Below are positions 11,600 through 23,897 of a stretch of DNA of 64,000 nucleotides, piece by piece. The notes under the pieces were generated by a model. It saw only the letters and a program-made list of their open reading frames with translations. It did not search any database and had not been told where the DNA came from. Within the stretch, counting starts at the first letter, position 1; each line of letters starts with the position of its first letter. The DNA comes from Fratercula arctica (taxonomy: Eukaryota; Chordata; Aves; Charadriiformes; Alcidae): assembly GCA_947846985.1 (NCBI GenBank), contig CANTUZ010000004.1, forward strand, positions 10,034,927 through 10,098,926. The letters run 5' to 3'. Both the position numbers and the translations under genes were made by a program.

Positions 11600-14500
11600 T
11601 GCATTATATATTGAGTTGTTACACAAACTATCTGGACAAAGGACCCAAAGGACCTCCTTGCAGACAAAGACATAGATTATGGTAGCCTTTGCAGGAATTA
11701 ATAATTGTATTTTCTTCTCCCTATTGGGTACAAGTTATCTGTGTTACTCAAGTTAGTGTTTACTGTTACTCAAGTCAGAGTAGTAGACACTCATATAGGC
11801 CAAGTTTGCCTTCTCGGCAGTGGGTTGTTCATAACATTATCTCAGAGTTCACTGTGAATTTCTGAAGCTCTTTTTACCGATGTTATCTGTAGGATAACTT
11901 GGCAGGAGTTGAGAATTTGGCTTCAAAATCTAAATCGGTAATACTATGTTAATGGCAGGTTTTTCTGATGAACCTTTTTAGATATAACGTTTCGTGACCA
12001 TGCTGTTGCTTTTTTGATGACGCTGTAAATAAGAACTAAATGGCACATTCACTCAGAGAAAATTCTCTGAGCCACAGTCAACCCTCCAAGAAGCAAATAT
12101 AAGAAAATGAGACTTTTTTTTTCCACTTACGGTAGACTTGAATTAGTATCAAACATCAGTATAAACAATCCCTTATTACAATTGTACTCCTGTTAAACTC
12201 TCATTAAATTTTTAATCTTCTTCCATCCCATGGGGTTGAATCCAACCATTCCATCACCATGACAAGCATTTATTCCAGTGGGGGTTGCGTGACTGCCACA
12301 TCTCCTTGCTTGCTGCTTACTTTTTCTGACTCCTTCTTGTTGTTTTAAAAATGTTCTTATCCATTGCCATATTTTTCAGTGTGTATCATTTCTCACTACT
12401 GTTTTTCAAGAAGAATGTCAGAGAGAATGCTGTTTCTTAATGAGCTCAAAAAGCAGGCAAGTTTTGCTCTCCTATTCATTTTTACAGTCTCAATATTTAC
12501 ATTTTTTTAGCAGGTATACATGCACATGTACATCCTCTAACATTTTAGGGTTTTCCGATGGCCTTCCTTTTTGCTTCCACATGGCTATCTGATACCACAC
12601 AGTATTTGCCTTGAACTAGGAGGAAATGGGGAGTCTTTTGGTTAAATGACCTCCGGTAATCTGGAGTTTTGGATGTGGCTCCAGCCTGTGTTACACACAT
12701 CGGTGTAACTCTGAGCAAGCCACTGCAATTGCAGCTTGGGTTTGCTGAGGTACCTGCACCCAAACATCAGTTTATCCTCCATGTTTAGGATGGCCTACAT
12801 GCTGAATATAAATTCTGAGTACAAAAGTAATGTTGTTACTGGATTATTTTTTTTAAAAAATGGCTAAAGTTTTTCTTTTTTAGAAAATTAGTATTGTTAA
12901 GAAGACATCAATATATTTCTATTAATTAAAAACAATGTTTTATTGCATTATTGTCAGACAGCTCTTAGTTTGAGTAAAAGAATAAAAAAGAAACAGCTCT
13001 AGGGGTCTGGGCAGAACATTTCTTTCTCAGTCTAGACTCTTAACGTGTTCCATTTCCACAAGAGAAAACCCTTCAATTATAAGATCGTTAATTTACCCAG
13101 GAAATTTCATAAGTAAAATGATTAATTACTTTAAGCAATCAGTTTTACAGATAATCACAGTTCTTTATTTAAACTGAAAAAGCAAAAGGGATCTTATGAA
13201 TTAAACATAAAGGGGAAAAAAAAAGCTTTTAGTTTAATAAATACGAAGTCAGCATTGAAATATTTCTTCAAATAGACAAATCTTGTTAAAATCACACTTC
13301 TGTTCATATTAACTATTAATTATGGAATTATTTTCTGTTAATACAGTTGGAATATAGGCCTTAGCACAGTGTAAGCAAGTGCTACGCATTCTTGAATATT
13401 TTTTATTCAGTTCAGTTGACCCGAACCACCAGAAAGACATTGCACATGGAAATAGAAAACCAGTACTGAAAAGCAGAAAAGGGTTCTTGTGGTTATGCAT
13501 ACTTGACGCGTGTATTCAGTGACCTGTTGGGTTTTTTTATACTGTGCGAAACAGCAGCGGGAAAGACTTAATCTTCCTGGGAGAACCTCGACCTTAAAGT
13601 GGGAGGTGTAAGTCGCATCCACTGAAGCATGTAGCATTTTCTGTAGCTCTCAAACCAGTGCCTTTTTCAGAGTTTGCTTGCCGGAGCAGGCTTCCACAAG
13701 CAGGCAGAAGAATGCCTGCATTGGCTTTTGTTAGCTGGCTACTGCTCAGGTCAGTCAAGACCTTTGCGTTATGAACACAGCCATAAATAACCAAGTAATT
13801 CTAGTGTGAAAGCCCAAGGGGCTTGTGGTGTTGGATGGCAAATAGGCATCCTGCTTCAGAAGTGCTATTTAGTACTTAGGTGCCTAAATTCTTCTGCAGG
13901 CCTTTAGCACTGAATTCAGGTAGCCTGAATAACATTTGAGTGAAGTATTCTAGACACTGGAAGAAAATAAATAAAGCAAGCTTTCCAGTGTTCTGACTAT
14001 CAAAATTTCATGCTGTCCACTGTTTTATCTGATATATCTGAGTAATTAGTCTCATACAGGGTGTATTTGGTATTGTTACTACTAGTGGACCAGGAATCTG
14101 CATGGCCAAACAGAACAAAACAGCTCCTCAGCACTGAAATTTGCACTGCTTTTACTGGAACAGAGGTATAAGAAACATCAGCTCATGTCTGAGAGGTTGA
14201 TACCTGTTAACATTGAGTGATACGCAGAAAAAAAAAATATTTTCAACTGTATGTAGAGGTGCTGCACAGGGGGTAATTTGCAGAAATGTCCTAGGTTAGG
14301 GGAAATAGTGTTCATAACTCCCATCATGTTTATGCCTCTTGGATTGAACGCGTAGGGCTCTTGTTTTGGTAGGTAACAGAAAGAAAAGTGGCAATTAGCA
14401 ATGGTAGATGGCGTTGCCATTCTGCTGCGGTGGTGTCTTACTTGTAAAGCATTCTGAATGTCTTGTTAGAGCAGTTAGGTTTCAGCTGAGAGGCATCTCA

Positions 14501-16637
14501 CTTGTGGCATGGGCATTTGTCATCCTGTAGCTCTGATGGACAGATAATGTTTTTGCTGTTATTTAAAATTTTCATCTACAGTGCAAGTGTGTCAGTTGAT
14601 GGTATTTCTTTCTGGAACTGTGGGCTCTTAGGATTTTTTCTTTTAGTAAGAATTGATTATTCTTCTAGCTTTTCCTAGGAGATATTCATATTTAAAACAT
14701 TTCTTGCTAGAATTGGTAGCTCCTCTAAGGAATACTTTGGTTTTCTGTTTTTGTATTGACTCAGCCCCTGAGGGTAACACATCTGTTTGCAACTACGGTT
14801 TGAGTGGGTTTGTAGGCTCAATTTAAAGGTCAGATTTGAGTGATGGGGCATGACAATGAAGAGACTGGCAAAAAAAAAAAAAAAAGTCTGAAAGCTATTA
14901 AACTCCTTGCAATGATGATTGCTGGACTCCCTAGAAGAGAAAGAAAACTATCTTCATTACCTAAAAAAAAAAAAGTCAAAAAAACCCAAAACAACACAAA
15001 AAACCAACCCCACACCTGTATTCTATGAATTGTGCACTATTTTGCATCTGTCCATTACTCTTTCCATTCTGGGAACATATGTTAATAGAACATGCTATGG
15101 ATTTCTTAACTGTTTGCATAGTCACCATACCTAGCAGTCCTCATTTTTTTTCCCCGGTCCCTAGCTCACAGAATACGTTTGGTCATTCGGTGCTCCCTCT
15201 TCTTTCTATTCTAGTTTGAGAAATACTTTATGCATGCTAGGGAAGAAAGAAGTGCTTGGTTGAGTTAGTATCCCTCTTGCTCCAAAGGGAAAGAAGAATA
15301 TTACTTTGCAGGAAGTGGTCTGCAGGCACAATTTTTTGCTGGGTGCTCTTTTAGTTCTTGCCCTGCTTGTCTCTCAGTTTGCCTGTGACCTTGAGTCAAA
15401 TCATCTTTCCATTTTCTTGTCAGCATGAGTCCCTGTCTGTCATAGAGCTGCAGTAGAGTTGAGGTTGGAAGGCTTGCAAGACTCCTTCCAGGTGTCTGAA
15501 GAAGGCCCTCATCTGCCTCTTCTTCCTGATGAGGCAATCCGTACCAGCCATGCACAACAGTATTCCCGTGTGTCCTGTCTTCCTGTGTTCTCCAAGGATG
15601 TGGCGTGGTACCCTTGAGTTTTGGCTCACTGCGGCCTGGTGCCTGTTACCTTCAGCCAGCTGAGCTCTGCTGATACTCCTCTGCTCCATCTAGGATACGT
15701 GCCGCGAGCCCTCACTCTCGCATCAGTGCCTTGAGCATCGCCTCGTCTAGACCAAGGCTTTTGCGAGTACCTGTTCTGCCTAGAGAGATGCTTGCAAAGC
15801 AATAGGTATGCATATTACAACATCTATATTTAATTCACAGTGAAAGCTGATGAATGTGATGTTTTTGAAACAGGAAGTATGAAGCTTAATGCTTCTGTGT
15901 GATCTCTGTTTGCTGAGCTCTTGTTTTAATTTTTTTTTACTGGTGCTCTAAAACTTTGCTTTAATTAAAAAAACCACAGGAGTGACTCCTAATGATTTGA
16001 TCAAGATTTTTGTCACTCGGGCCTGGGTGGTGCTGCTAAAACCAAAATGAGATGCTAGACAGCATAGATTTTTTTGTCTTCTACTAACAGGTACTTTTTG
16101 TTGATGGAGGAAAGATAAGAGATGAAAGATCTAAAGGCTTGTATCCTAACATTTTAATTTAAAGAGCCTGCATACTGTGCATAGTCTGAAACTACACTCT
16201 GAGACACGGGTTTGTATGTTTTATGCATTAACACACCATCTGCTTTTCATGGAAGAAAAGGGTACAGGAGGCTTTTCTGTAGCAATCATCTTTTTAAACA
16301 AAACAAAACATGCTTTATATTGGCAGAGTCCTTTGAGGAAAGACGCAGCATTAATGGCATAAAGCACCTTAGACAATTACTGCTTCAGAATTTTTAGAAG
16401 CCTTGGAACCGTATTTGGTTCAAACCATGAAAAACATTACTGGAATAAATGGAACTGTATGGAGACCCATTATTAAGGTCAACCAATATTTTCCTTTCTG
16501 CCTCTTCCACAGAATAGGGAAAAGGGTTGGTTGGTTGTTTTTTTCCTGATGAAAAAAACTTGCCCTAGAAAGTTTTGGGGAAAAAAAAAAAGTAGGGTAA
16601 ATATGTGAGGGGCTCTTGAAATGACTGTAAACAAAGT
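11600..16637. other. Gene-free stretch with low-complexity tracts
   Basis: Mostly AT-rich DNA. It includes a 20-bp inverted repeat at 12052-12071, a poly(A) run at about 14871-14885, and an A-rich to A/C-rich tract at 14963-15018. A GC-richer patch at about 15300-15790 has overlapping minus-strand frames (15301-15555 and 15420-15689) encoding no domain I recognise. No gene is called. Confidence 0.55.
14963..15018. repeat. A-rich to A/C-rich low-complexity tract
   Basis: A poly(A) run followed by degenerate AAAACCC and AACAAC units ending in CCAACCCCACACC. It is the same type as the tracts at 3726-3771 and 4657-4682. Confidence 0.7.
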
Positions 16638-17325
16638 ATCATAGAATTATAGAGTGGTTTGGGTTGGAAGGGACCTTAAAGACCATCTAGTTCCAACCCC
16701 CCTGCCCTGGGCAGGGACACCTCCCACTAGACCAGGCTGCTCAAAGCCCCATCCAGCCTGGTCTTGAACACCTCCAGGGATGGGGCAGCCACAGCTTCTC
16801 TGGGCAACCTGTGCCAGTGTCTCACCACCCTCACAGTAAAGAATTTCTTCTTAATATCTAATCTAAATCTCCCTTCTTTCAGTTTAAAACTGTTACCCTT
16901 CATCCTATCACTACATTCCCTGATAAGAAGTCCCTCCCCATCTTTCCTGTAGGCCTGCTTTAGGTACTGGAAGGGCCTATAACATCTCCCTGGAGCCTTC
17001 TCTTCTCCAGGCTGAACAACCCCAACTTTCTCAGCCTGTCTTCATAGCAGAGGTGCTCCAGCCATCTCATCATCTTCGCGGGCCTCCTCTGGACTCACTC
17101 CAACACGTCCAAGTCCTTCTTATGTTGGTGGCCCCAGAGCTGGATGCAGTACTCCAGGTGGGGTCTCACCAGAGTGGAGTAGAGGCGCAGAACCACCTTC
17201 CTGGACCCACTGGCCGTGCTTCTTTTGGTGCAGCCCAGCACGCGGCTGGCTTTCTGGGCTGCGAGTGTACATTGCCGGCTCATGTTGAGCTTCTTATCAA
17301 CCAACACTCCCAATTTAGTATACAA
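16638..17325 (-). mobile_element. CR1 LINE, 5'-truncated copy
   Basis: On the minus strand this is a typical avian CR1 3' portion: a short C-terminal stretch of ORF2, the 3' untranslated region, and a terminus ending in ATTCTATGA (seen on the plus strand as TCATAGAAT at 16639-16647). Only one clean copy of the terminal repeat unit remains and the next is degenerate. The familiar plus-strand stretch GGTTTGGGTTGGAAGGGACC starts near 16656. The 5' side breaks off at about 17325, so roughly 690 bases remain of an element that is several kilobases when complete; 5' truncation is the usual outcome of CR1 insertion. I see no clear target-site duplication, as expected for CR1. It is not autonomous. 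Confidence 0.95.
16960..17325 (-). pseudogene. CR1 ORF2 fragment (C-terminal reverse transcriptase region), interrupted
   Basis: The frame reads on the minus strand from 17325. Features typical of the CR1 ORF2 C-terminus are visible: [13 protein letters not shown], then [20 protein letters not shown] and a KKDLDVLE segment. An in-frame TGA lies at 17095-17097, directly after VLE. CR1 proteins usually have an arginine here, so CGA to TGA by CpG decay is the simplest explanation. The same frame then continues with recognisable residues ([28 protein letters not shown]) to a TAA at 16960-16962, close to where ORF2 normally ends. It lacks the endonuclease and the catalytic reverse transcriptase core, so it is a dead remnant. 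Confidence 0.9.
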
Positions 17326-18084
17326 ATAACTATTCAGTGTACAAATCTGTTTCCCTGAAAGTAGTCTACCTGTAAACTGTGGGATGCTGAATTCCCAAAG
17401 GATCTTTTGAAGAGCCCAAGTGAGGACGTTCTAGGAGTATATATGACTCCATGTGCCAGGTTAGAATAGCAGAGGAAGTGTAATGTTGTTTTTGAATACC
17501 AGAATTGGGATGTTCGCAATTCCCATGTCAGTATATGTGAATAGCACTGTGTACGTGACATTAAATATTTCATTAGCAGGAAAATATCAGCTGTAGCTTA
17601 TGTAGCTTATGTTTCCTGAAAGTTTTGGGTTCAGTTTACAGTTTGTTGTAACTTGCACAAGGCGATCACTGTTCTAGTTTCCAAAGGTAACAGGGACAGT
17701 AACAGACAGATTGTCATAGTAGGGGAGCAGTAGGTGACCACATTTATCATGTTCTTATGTATGGAGATGAAAGAAAATGTAGAAATATGCTGCTGTGAAA
17801 AGGAGACATGAGAAGCTTATGTATCAAAAAAGGGAATGGTCAATAAAGGCTTTTCTTAGGATGTTGTGACGACTGGCTGTGCTGTGAAATGTGGGCAGAC
17901 AAAGAAGAATGAATTAGGGATTCACTGGTAATTGGAACTGTTGATAAGGAACTGTCGTTAAGGTCCAGAGTGCAATCTGATAGTAGAGGAAGCTATTCAT
18001 ATAGCTCATCACACTCAGTTCATTAGCAAACAAAATACTGATCCAGGGAACTGCTAAGAGGATGGACATGTATGCTCACAGTCC

Positions 18085-18110
18085 AAAAAAAAAAAAAAAA
18101 AAAAAAAAAA
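18085..18110. repeat. Poly(A) run, 26 bases
   Basis: Twenty-six consecutive A. No retroposed gene body can be recognised immediately upstream, so it is called as a simple repeat and not as a retroposon tail. Confidence 0.9.
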
Positions 18111-19090
18111 GCGTTGCATAAAGATAATGGAGATGACAGTGCAGTGTGTGTAGCATAAAAAACAGATGTGCTTTTTATCCACATAGCAGAAAGGGGAAAA
18201 AGTCAACATACAAGAGAACATGCAGCAAGCAAGTTGGTTTTTGTCAGTCAAAATATAGGGAAAAAAGAGCACTTTAAAATGTTAAATTATATATGAAGAT
18301 TTTGCATGAGATTATAGCAGGCTACAAAATGCCAAGATTAAAATCATGGTGCTGTAACCTCAATTTGACTTCAGTGGAGCTATGATAGTTTACACAGTCT
18401 GTAGTCTGACATTTTACATGGTGGTCTGAAACCTACCCCAGAATTTCAAAACAGCTTTGTTTTGAAACATTGAAACATTTTGAACATTTACCACTCTTAT
18501 TCTCATGTCCCACATAAAAGCATACCTTTCATAGAGCTGTAAAACTTAATGCTAAGTGAGGATTTGCCACTACCCCCTCCCGCCTCTTTTGCATCACCTC
18601 TGCACTATAAATATTTAAAAGCTTAGTGACTGGGAGGATGTAAGAATAGGAATAATTAACAGTGTTCTCATAGGAGAAGATGGAAGAGAAGCACAGAACA
18701 TATTTTAAAAGATCAGTTTCTATTAAAAATCAAGAGAATAATACAGTACATTGCTAGGTAAACAAAAGTGCAATGAAATACTCATGATTCTTTGTTAGCA
18801 AGAAATTTATCCACAAATTCAGGATTACAGTCATCAAATAAAGCATATAGCCCTCAGATTCATCAAAACTTTGTGCAGTTATTTCAGATCATGAGAATGG
18901 TGACTCTGTCCGCATAGATTTCTATCAAAAGAAGTAATTGTGATCTAGCTATATAAAAAACCTACTCTTATTTAATGTTTGTTGGCAATCAAATCTGTAA
19001 GTTCCAGGAGGATTCTGAAGCTTAATGTTACCAAATATGGGGTTTCAGGCTTTATTTTGCATTCTTATGAACAGATTTTTAACCTAGTCA

Positions 19091-19128
19091 TTATTTAATA
19101 TTTATTATTATTTAATATTATTATTTAT
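19091..19128. repeat. ATT/TTTA-rich simple repeat
   Basis: Alternating TTATTTAATA and TTATTA units made only of A and T, a degenerate microsatellite. Confidence 0.7.
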
Positions 19129-20492
19129 ACCAGTGCGTGCAATCTAAATACCAGATACAGGAATGCATTTGTATATATGGAATGTATAGCACGAAAGTAT
19201 GCATTTAATTTTTATTTTTTTTTTCCTTCCAAGCAATAACTGAGTCAGGAAAGAAGTTTGATGTTGAAAATGAACTTTGCACAAAGGTGTGATTTTGTGA
19301 AGAACATGATCCTAATCTGATGAATTTAAATCTTTTGATCTGGTAAAATGCCTGTAAGCAGTAATTTATCTGATCAAAACCTAAAGTTCAGTTAAGCACC
19401 TCTTTCACATCAGTACCTTTGATCAGACTTGAGGTTCATCTGATGATGTGAACTAGCATGTCCACACTATGCTTTCCAAACTTACTGGCAGAAAAGAGCT
19501 GGATTAGGCTGTAAAGCACTGCCCCTTTGCCCCCTCGCATGCCCATCAGTAGCAGGTCTGCAGCGAAGAGCCTGGAAGCCTTCCTGGATCCTGGATCTCT
19601 GCCCTTGTGCCGTTTGTGTCCTGGCCTCATCTTGGCTGACCACCGGTTCTCCCACTCCCATAGACAGTAATTCATTGAAAAGGAAAGAGGTCCTGATGTC
19701 AAAGACTGGGAGATTGGCTTCAGGGTGGGCCATGGTGTGCAGCTGCCCAGCTATCTATGTGGAGGTGGTAGTGGTGGGCATGCAGAGGGACAACCACAGG
19801 AAGAGGTGTACCAGAGCTCTGTTTTTCTCTCATCCAGACCTGCACATCTGATACTAAAGACGCTGTGATGTGATGGAGAACATTTGGGTTTCTGACAGGT
19901 CCCCAAGTGCAATGAGGTACAGAAACCCAAATTCCTAATGATTTTCTACTTGGCTTTGGCTGAATAGAAGTGAAGGCTATCTTATTATTTGTTTACATAG
20001 GTATTTCCAAATCATCTAATATTTGTGGGGGTTAACACTGGGAGGGCAGACTTTAGTCATTGTTAATTCTGTTTAGTTTCTGTAAGTTATTTATAGTTAT
20101 GTCTTGGGTCAGATGGCTGCATATTAGGTGGCTGGTCCAATCAGCAGGGGTGGGATTCTTATTATTAAACATTAAATTATCAGAATAGGCTACATACACG
20201 TTCATACTACACAGGTACAAAGAATAGGATGTAGTCCCATTCCTTGTGTTGAAGTACTAACCTTATTTGTGTCAAGTGGTTGAAATCACATGCGGTACTA
20301 TATTGATGGCAGTCTCTTAAATGATATTTTATATAGGGTTTTGTGCCTTAAAATGGATGGTAAGGGATTTAAATTAGTCTCACCAGCCTGGATTAAGGCA
20401 GGGATTTACAAGGGTGCTCTGGATTTGTGCATCCAAAGGAAAACTCCTGACAATTTAAAGTAACTATAGCTTTCCTAGAAGTCAGGTTGCTG

Positions 20493-20518
20493 TTTTTATT
20501 TATTTATTCATTTATTTA
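20493..20518. repeat. TTTA tetranucleotide microsatellite
   Basis: Several TTTA units with one C interruption (TTCA), typical of a short imperfect microsatellite. Confidence 0.8.
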
Positions 20519-23442
20519 GGTTTAAGAACTCAAGACCAGTAAGTGCCCCTCCAGTGCTCTGATGCCCCATGACAGATACTTGAGACAGAATAATGGTGAG
20601 TGACAAAATTTATCACTGTTACATCAACAGCACCAGCTAATTAGGAGTTTCCTGGTTTGACTTCTAAAGTTTCTTAATAAAAAAATACCTGTTTGGACAA
20701 AATTTCTGTTACTGGTCATTTGCCTTATTCACTTTTCTACTGTTTACACTTAAATTGCTATTTTGAAGTGAAGAAAACAACATTTAAAGGATGGAAACTA
20801 TTGCCATTGTTCTCCATTACGCTGTTGATGCTACCCAGCATGTAAAAGTTACAAAGGGAAAAATTATACAATTTATATTCCTTCTGGGTCCAAATTAGCA
20901 GGTGCTTTGAGGTAAAACATGGATGAATTTCCCATAACCCGACTGATGTCTCGAACAAGATAGCTAAAAAGTGCCTGCGGTTATCTTCAAATGAAGTTAT
21001 ATTAGAATTGTGTCCAATATTCTTTATTACAAGGTGAAGACACTCACAGCAAATAGGAAGGGATGGGTTTTTTTCGTTCTCCACAGCCTTTGTTCAAGCT
21101 TTGCTTTGTAATGTTATTTATATTTATTTTTTTGTTTTATAAAAATTAACTTTTGAGAGTGATATTTTAAGCTGCTTATAACCTTTTATTTCCTAACAGA
21201 GTTAGTCCACACTTTAAAATACAGGGGCTGTGTGCTTTCTAGCTGTGAGTACATGGCAGCAGCCAGGTGCATCAACTGCTGGGATCTTTGTTGCTACCAG
21301 CAGACGACCTTGTGACCAGAGCCAGCACGCCCTCACACCATCTCCCCTTGTGCATCGTCCACTCTGTTTTCCCCTCCGTTTTTCCCTTGGGTGGTGCTGT
21401 GGCTATTCTCACTTCCCAGTGCAAACGTTTGAGAAGGCCAGCTCTGATTTACATTTACACTCTTTCTCTAGCAGTTGTCTACAGGGAAGAATAATATTCC
21501 ATAGGTCCCTACTTTCTTTTAGTGGTCCCTGTTGTCAAACTGTATTGCACATCATTCATGTCAAATAGTCTATAACTATAATTACCTGCTTCATTGTACT
21601 TTACAAGTTCCCCAAGATCCAGGTCAGCCACTCATACTGTGTGCTTTTTCCTTTCCATAATGGGAACGGGGCTGTTTATTCTCTTAGAGTCTTTTTTTTT
21701 TCCTGATTGTACTTAGACACAGATTTTAGAGTACGACTTACCCACCCACCCCTTGGTTTGGATTATTCTTTGCTATTTGGGCATAGACTACTGTTTATGT
21801 GCAAACAGAATCAATCATATTGTTTTGGTTGCATCATTATCAAGCCATATAGTTGGTTTACAAAACACAAATTTGTGAATTACTTTGACTACTGTTTATC
21901 TATAATAACTGTAATTTTAAGCTTTATGCTTTTAGAAACTTTACTGTACAAACTATGTTTTTTATGTGATGAAAAGATGTGGATAATTTTTCCATGCGGG
22001 TGTTTTATTTTCCGTAACAGATTTATTGGTTCTTTCAAAATATTTTACATTATCCCTTTCATTTTACTTAGTTACGAAAGTTCTGTATGATTCCTGTGTT
22101 GAGTTATACAGCACATAAATGGGTATTAGGCAAAAGCATAACCTAAATACAAAAACATATCGCTTCATTGTTTGATTCACTGATTTCCACATTTTTCAGA
22201 AATAACGATATCAGTGAGACCACATCAGAAACACGCTGAAAACTTTAAACATCTTTAAGTTGGGCAATGGGCAAAAGGAAAACAGAGACGAAAACTCATG
22301 AAGGTGGAAATGTATGTTATAAAACAATAAATCTCATGCTTCGAGGGAAAAAAATGAAGCCCAAAATTAAAATGACTCTTTTTTTTAAATTATGTCTGTT
22401 CTTTCCCCTTGCTCCTGCTTAGCCACAAAGTAAGTGGGCTGAAAATGAAATTAACTCTTGACATACCCACATCGTATCATCTAACTACAGGTTGACATAA
22501 AATAGCCAATAGAATCAATGGAATCAATAGTCTTTGCCTTTAAAATTCTGTTTAGAAGAGCACTGAGGAAAACGCGAGAAACTGAATTATGAAAAGGAAC
22601 AGCAGCATTGAAGAATAAGGCCTATTTCTAACTGAAGTCCAAAAAGGCTTCATTATGTGTTTCATCTGCTTATTTTGCAGATGTTTCTTTATATTTTTGT
22701 TTACTATGAAGGAAAACTGCCTTTTAATTCCAATTTATATAGCACTTTCAAGGCAGAGAATTTATATTAAAAGAAGTTGGAGGTCATGCTGAGATGCTGC
22801 AGTGATTGGCAGCAGCATAAACCACAAATAGAGGAAAGATACCCGTTCCTTCTCCTCTCCTAGCCTGTAATAGTCTTGTAAGCCATTTTGTCATCTCATC
22901 TCACTCTTCTGTTCACAAGCATGTTGTGTGAAGCAACCATGCCAAAATGAAAGGAGAAATGTAGGTTGTAAAATGTGTACATAACATTATGGTATTTTTC
23001 CTATCTAATTCATCCAGCAGCAGAAAAACACCCTTGAACTGTCTAGTCAAAAAGGAATAGGTATAAAGAAACATTGGATCACAATTCAGTGTCACGTAAT
23101 AGCTTAAGTTACGTTTGACTACGTAAAAATATTTTTTTTTTTTTTCTGGACAAAGATTTGAGAATGTCTTCACATTTTCATGTGTTGTGGTGACTACACG
23201 CTCTCTAAATTTTCATTACTTCAGCTGTTCACACATTCTGTAAAGTTTCTGTTTAATCTTACTCTTTTTCTCACTTCATTTGATCCATTTTTGTAAAGTT
23301 ACTTTCTTTTAGATAAAGATCTGTTTCAATACAGAGGAAAATTACTGCTAAAGATTGACTAAAAATCCTAATTCTTACTAAGCTTACTATGTTTTTCTGT
23401 ATTTTAGCAGTAAGTCTGTCCACAGCCTTTTGAAAAACCTGA

Positions 23443-23458
23443 TTTTTTTTAAAAAAAA
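23443..23458. repeat. T8A8 symmetric block
   Basis: Eight T followed by eight A, a 16-bp perfect palindrome. It would be a rigid, nucleosome-disfavouring A-tract junction. Confidence 0.85.
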
Positions 23459-23876
23459 CATACATATTTCAGGAGAGTGGAAATGGACAGAAGTACTTCA
23501 TACTAATTCCTTTTTAAAGTCTGATATCCTTGTTAATTTTTATGTACAGTCTAGCTGAAAATATCTTGCCTTTTTGACTGTAAAACAAAGGACATTTGCA
23601 TAGTCGTCTAAAGCGTTTAATAATTCTTGCCTTCCCTGTGAAATGAAGCTGATCTGATTTCGGTTGAAGAAGAGATTGAGTGTTTCGTTATTCCGAGTGA
23701 CGGACGGTACGCTTGTTCCTTGCAGAGAGCCAGGCAGAGTGGTCAGAGAAAGAAGCAAGCTCAAAGCTGCACTGCTCACCGCTGCTAATGTGGCTGCTCT
23801 GAGTGAATGGGGTTTTTTTTCTCTTTTATTCAATTTACCTTGTTTCCTTTTAGAGTTTTTGTGCGTGTATTGTCCA

Positions 23877-23897
23877 AAACAAACAAACAAACAAAAA
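23877..23897. repeat. AAAC microsatellite
   Basis: About five AAAC units, the last one lengthened by an extra A. Confidence 0.85.

Noticed and set aside
15300..15790. GC-richer patch with minus-strand frames as a retroviral or transposase remnant
   Set aside because: I see no catalytic motif or LTR structure; the frames are short and shifted against each other.
19436..19733. Overlapping minus-strand frames as a processed pseudogene
   Set aside because: No recognisable parent protein, and no poly(A) tail or target duplication at the ends.
20030..20170. CCAAT-containing stretch (GGTCCAATCAGC near 20137) as an LTR promoter
   Set aside because: A CCAAT box alone is common, and no paired LTR ends, TATA box or polyadenylation site could be placed.
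21707..22090. 127-codon plus-strand frame as a membrane protein
   Set aside because: Its richness in F, Y, I and L follows from T-rich DNA. The hydrophobicity is compositional, and no family or upstream promoter is visible.
23540..23890. 116-codon minus-strand frame with a leucine/alanine-rich stretch resembling a signal peptide
   Set aside because: The hydrophobic stretch is internal, the frame overlaps one on the other strand, and no family is recognised.
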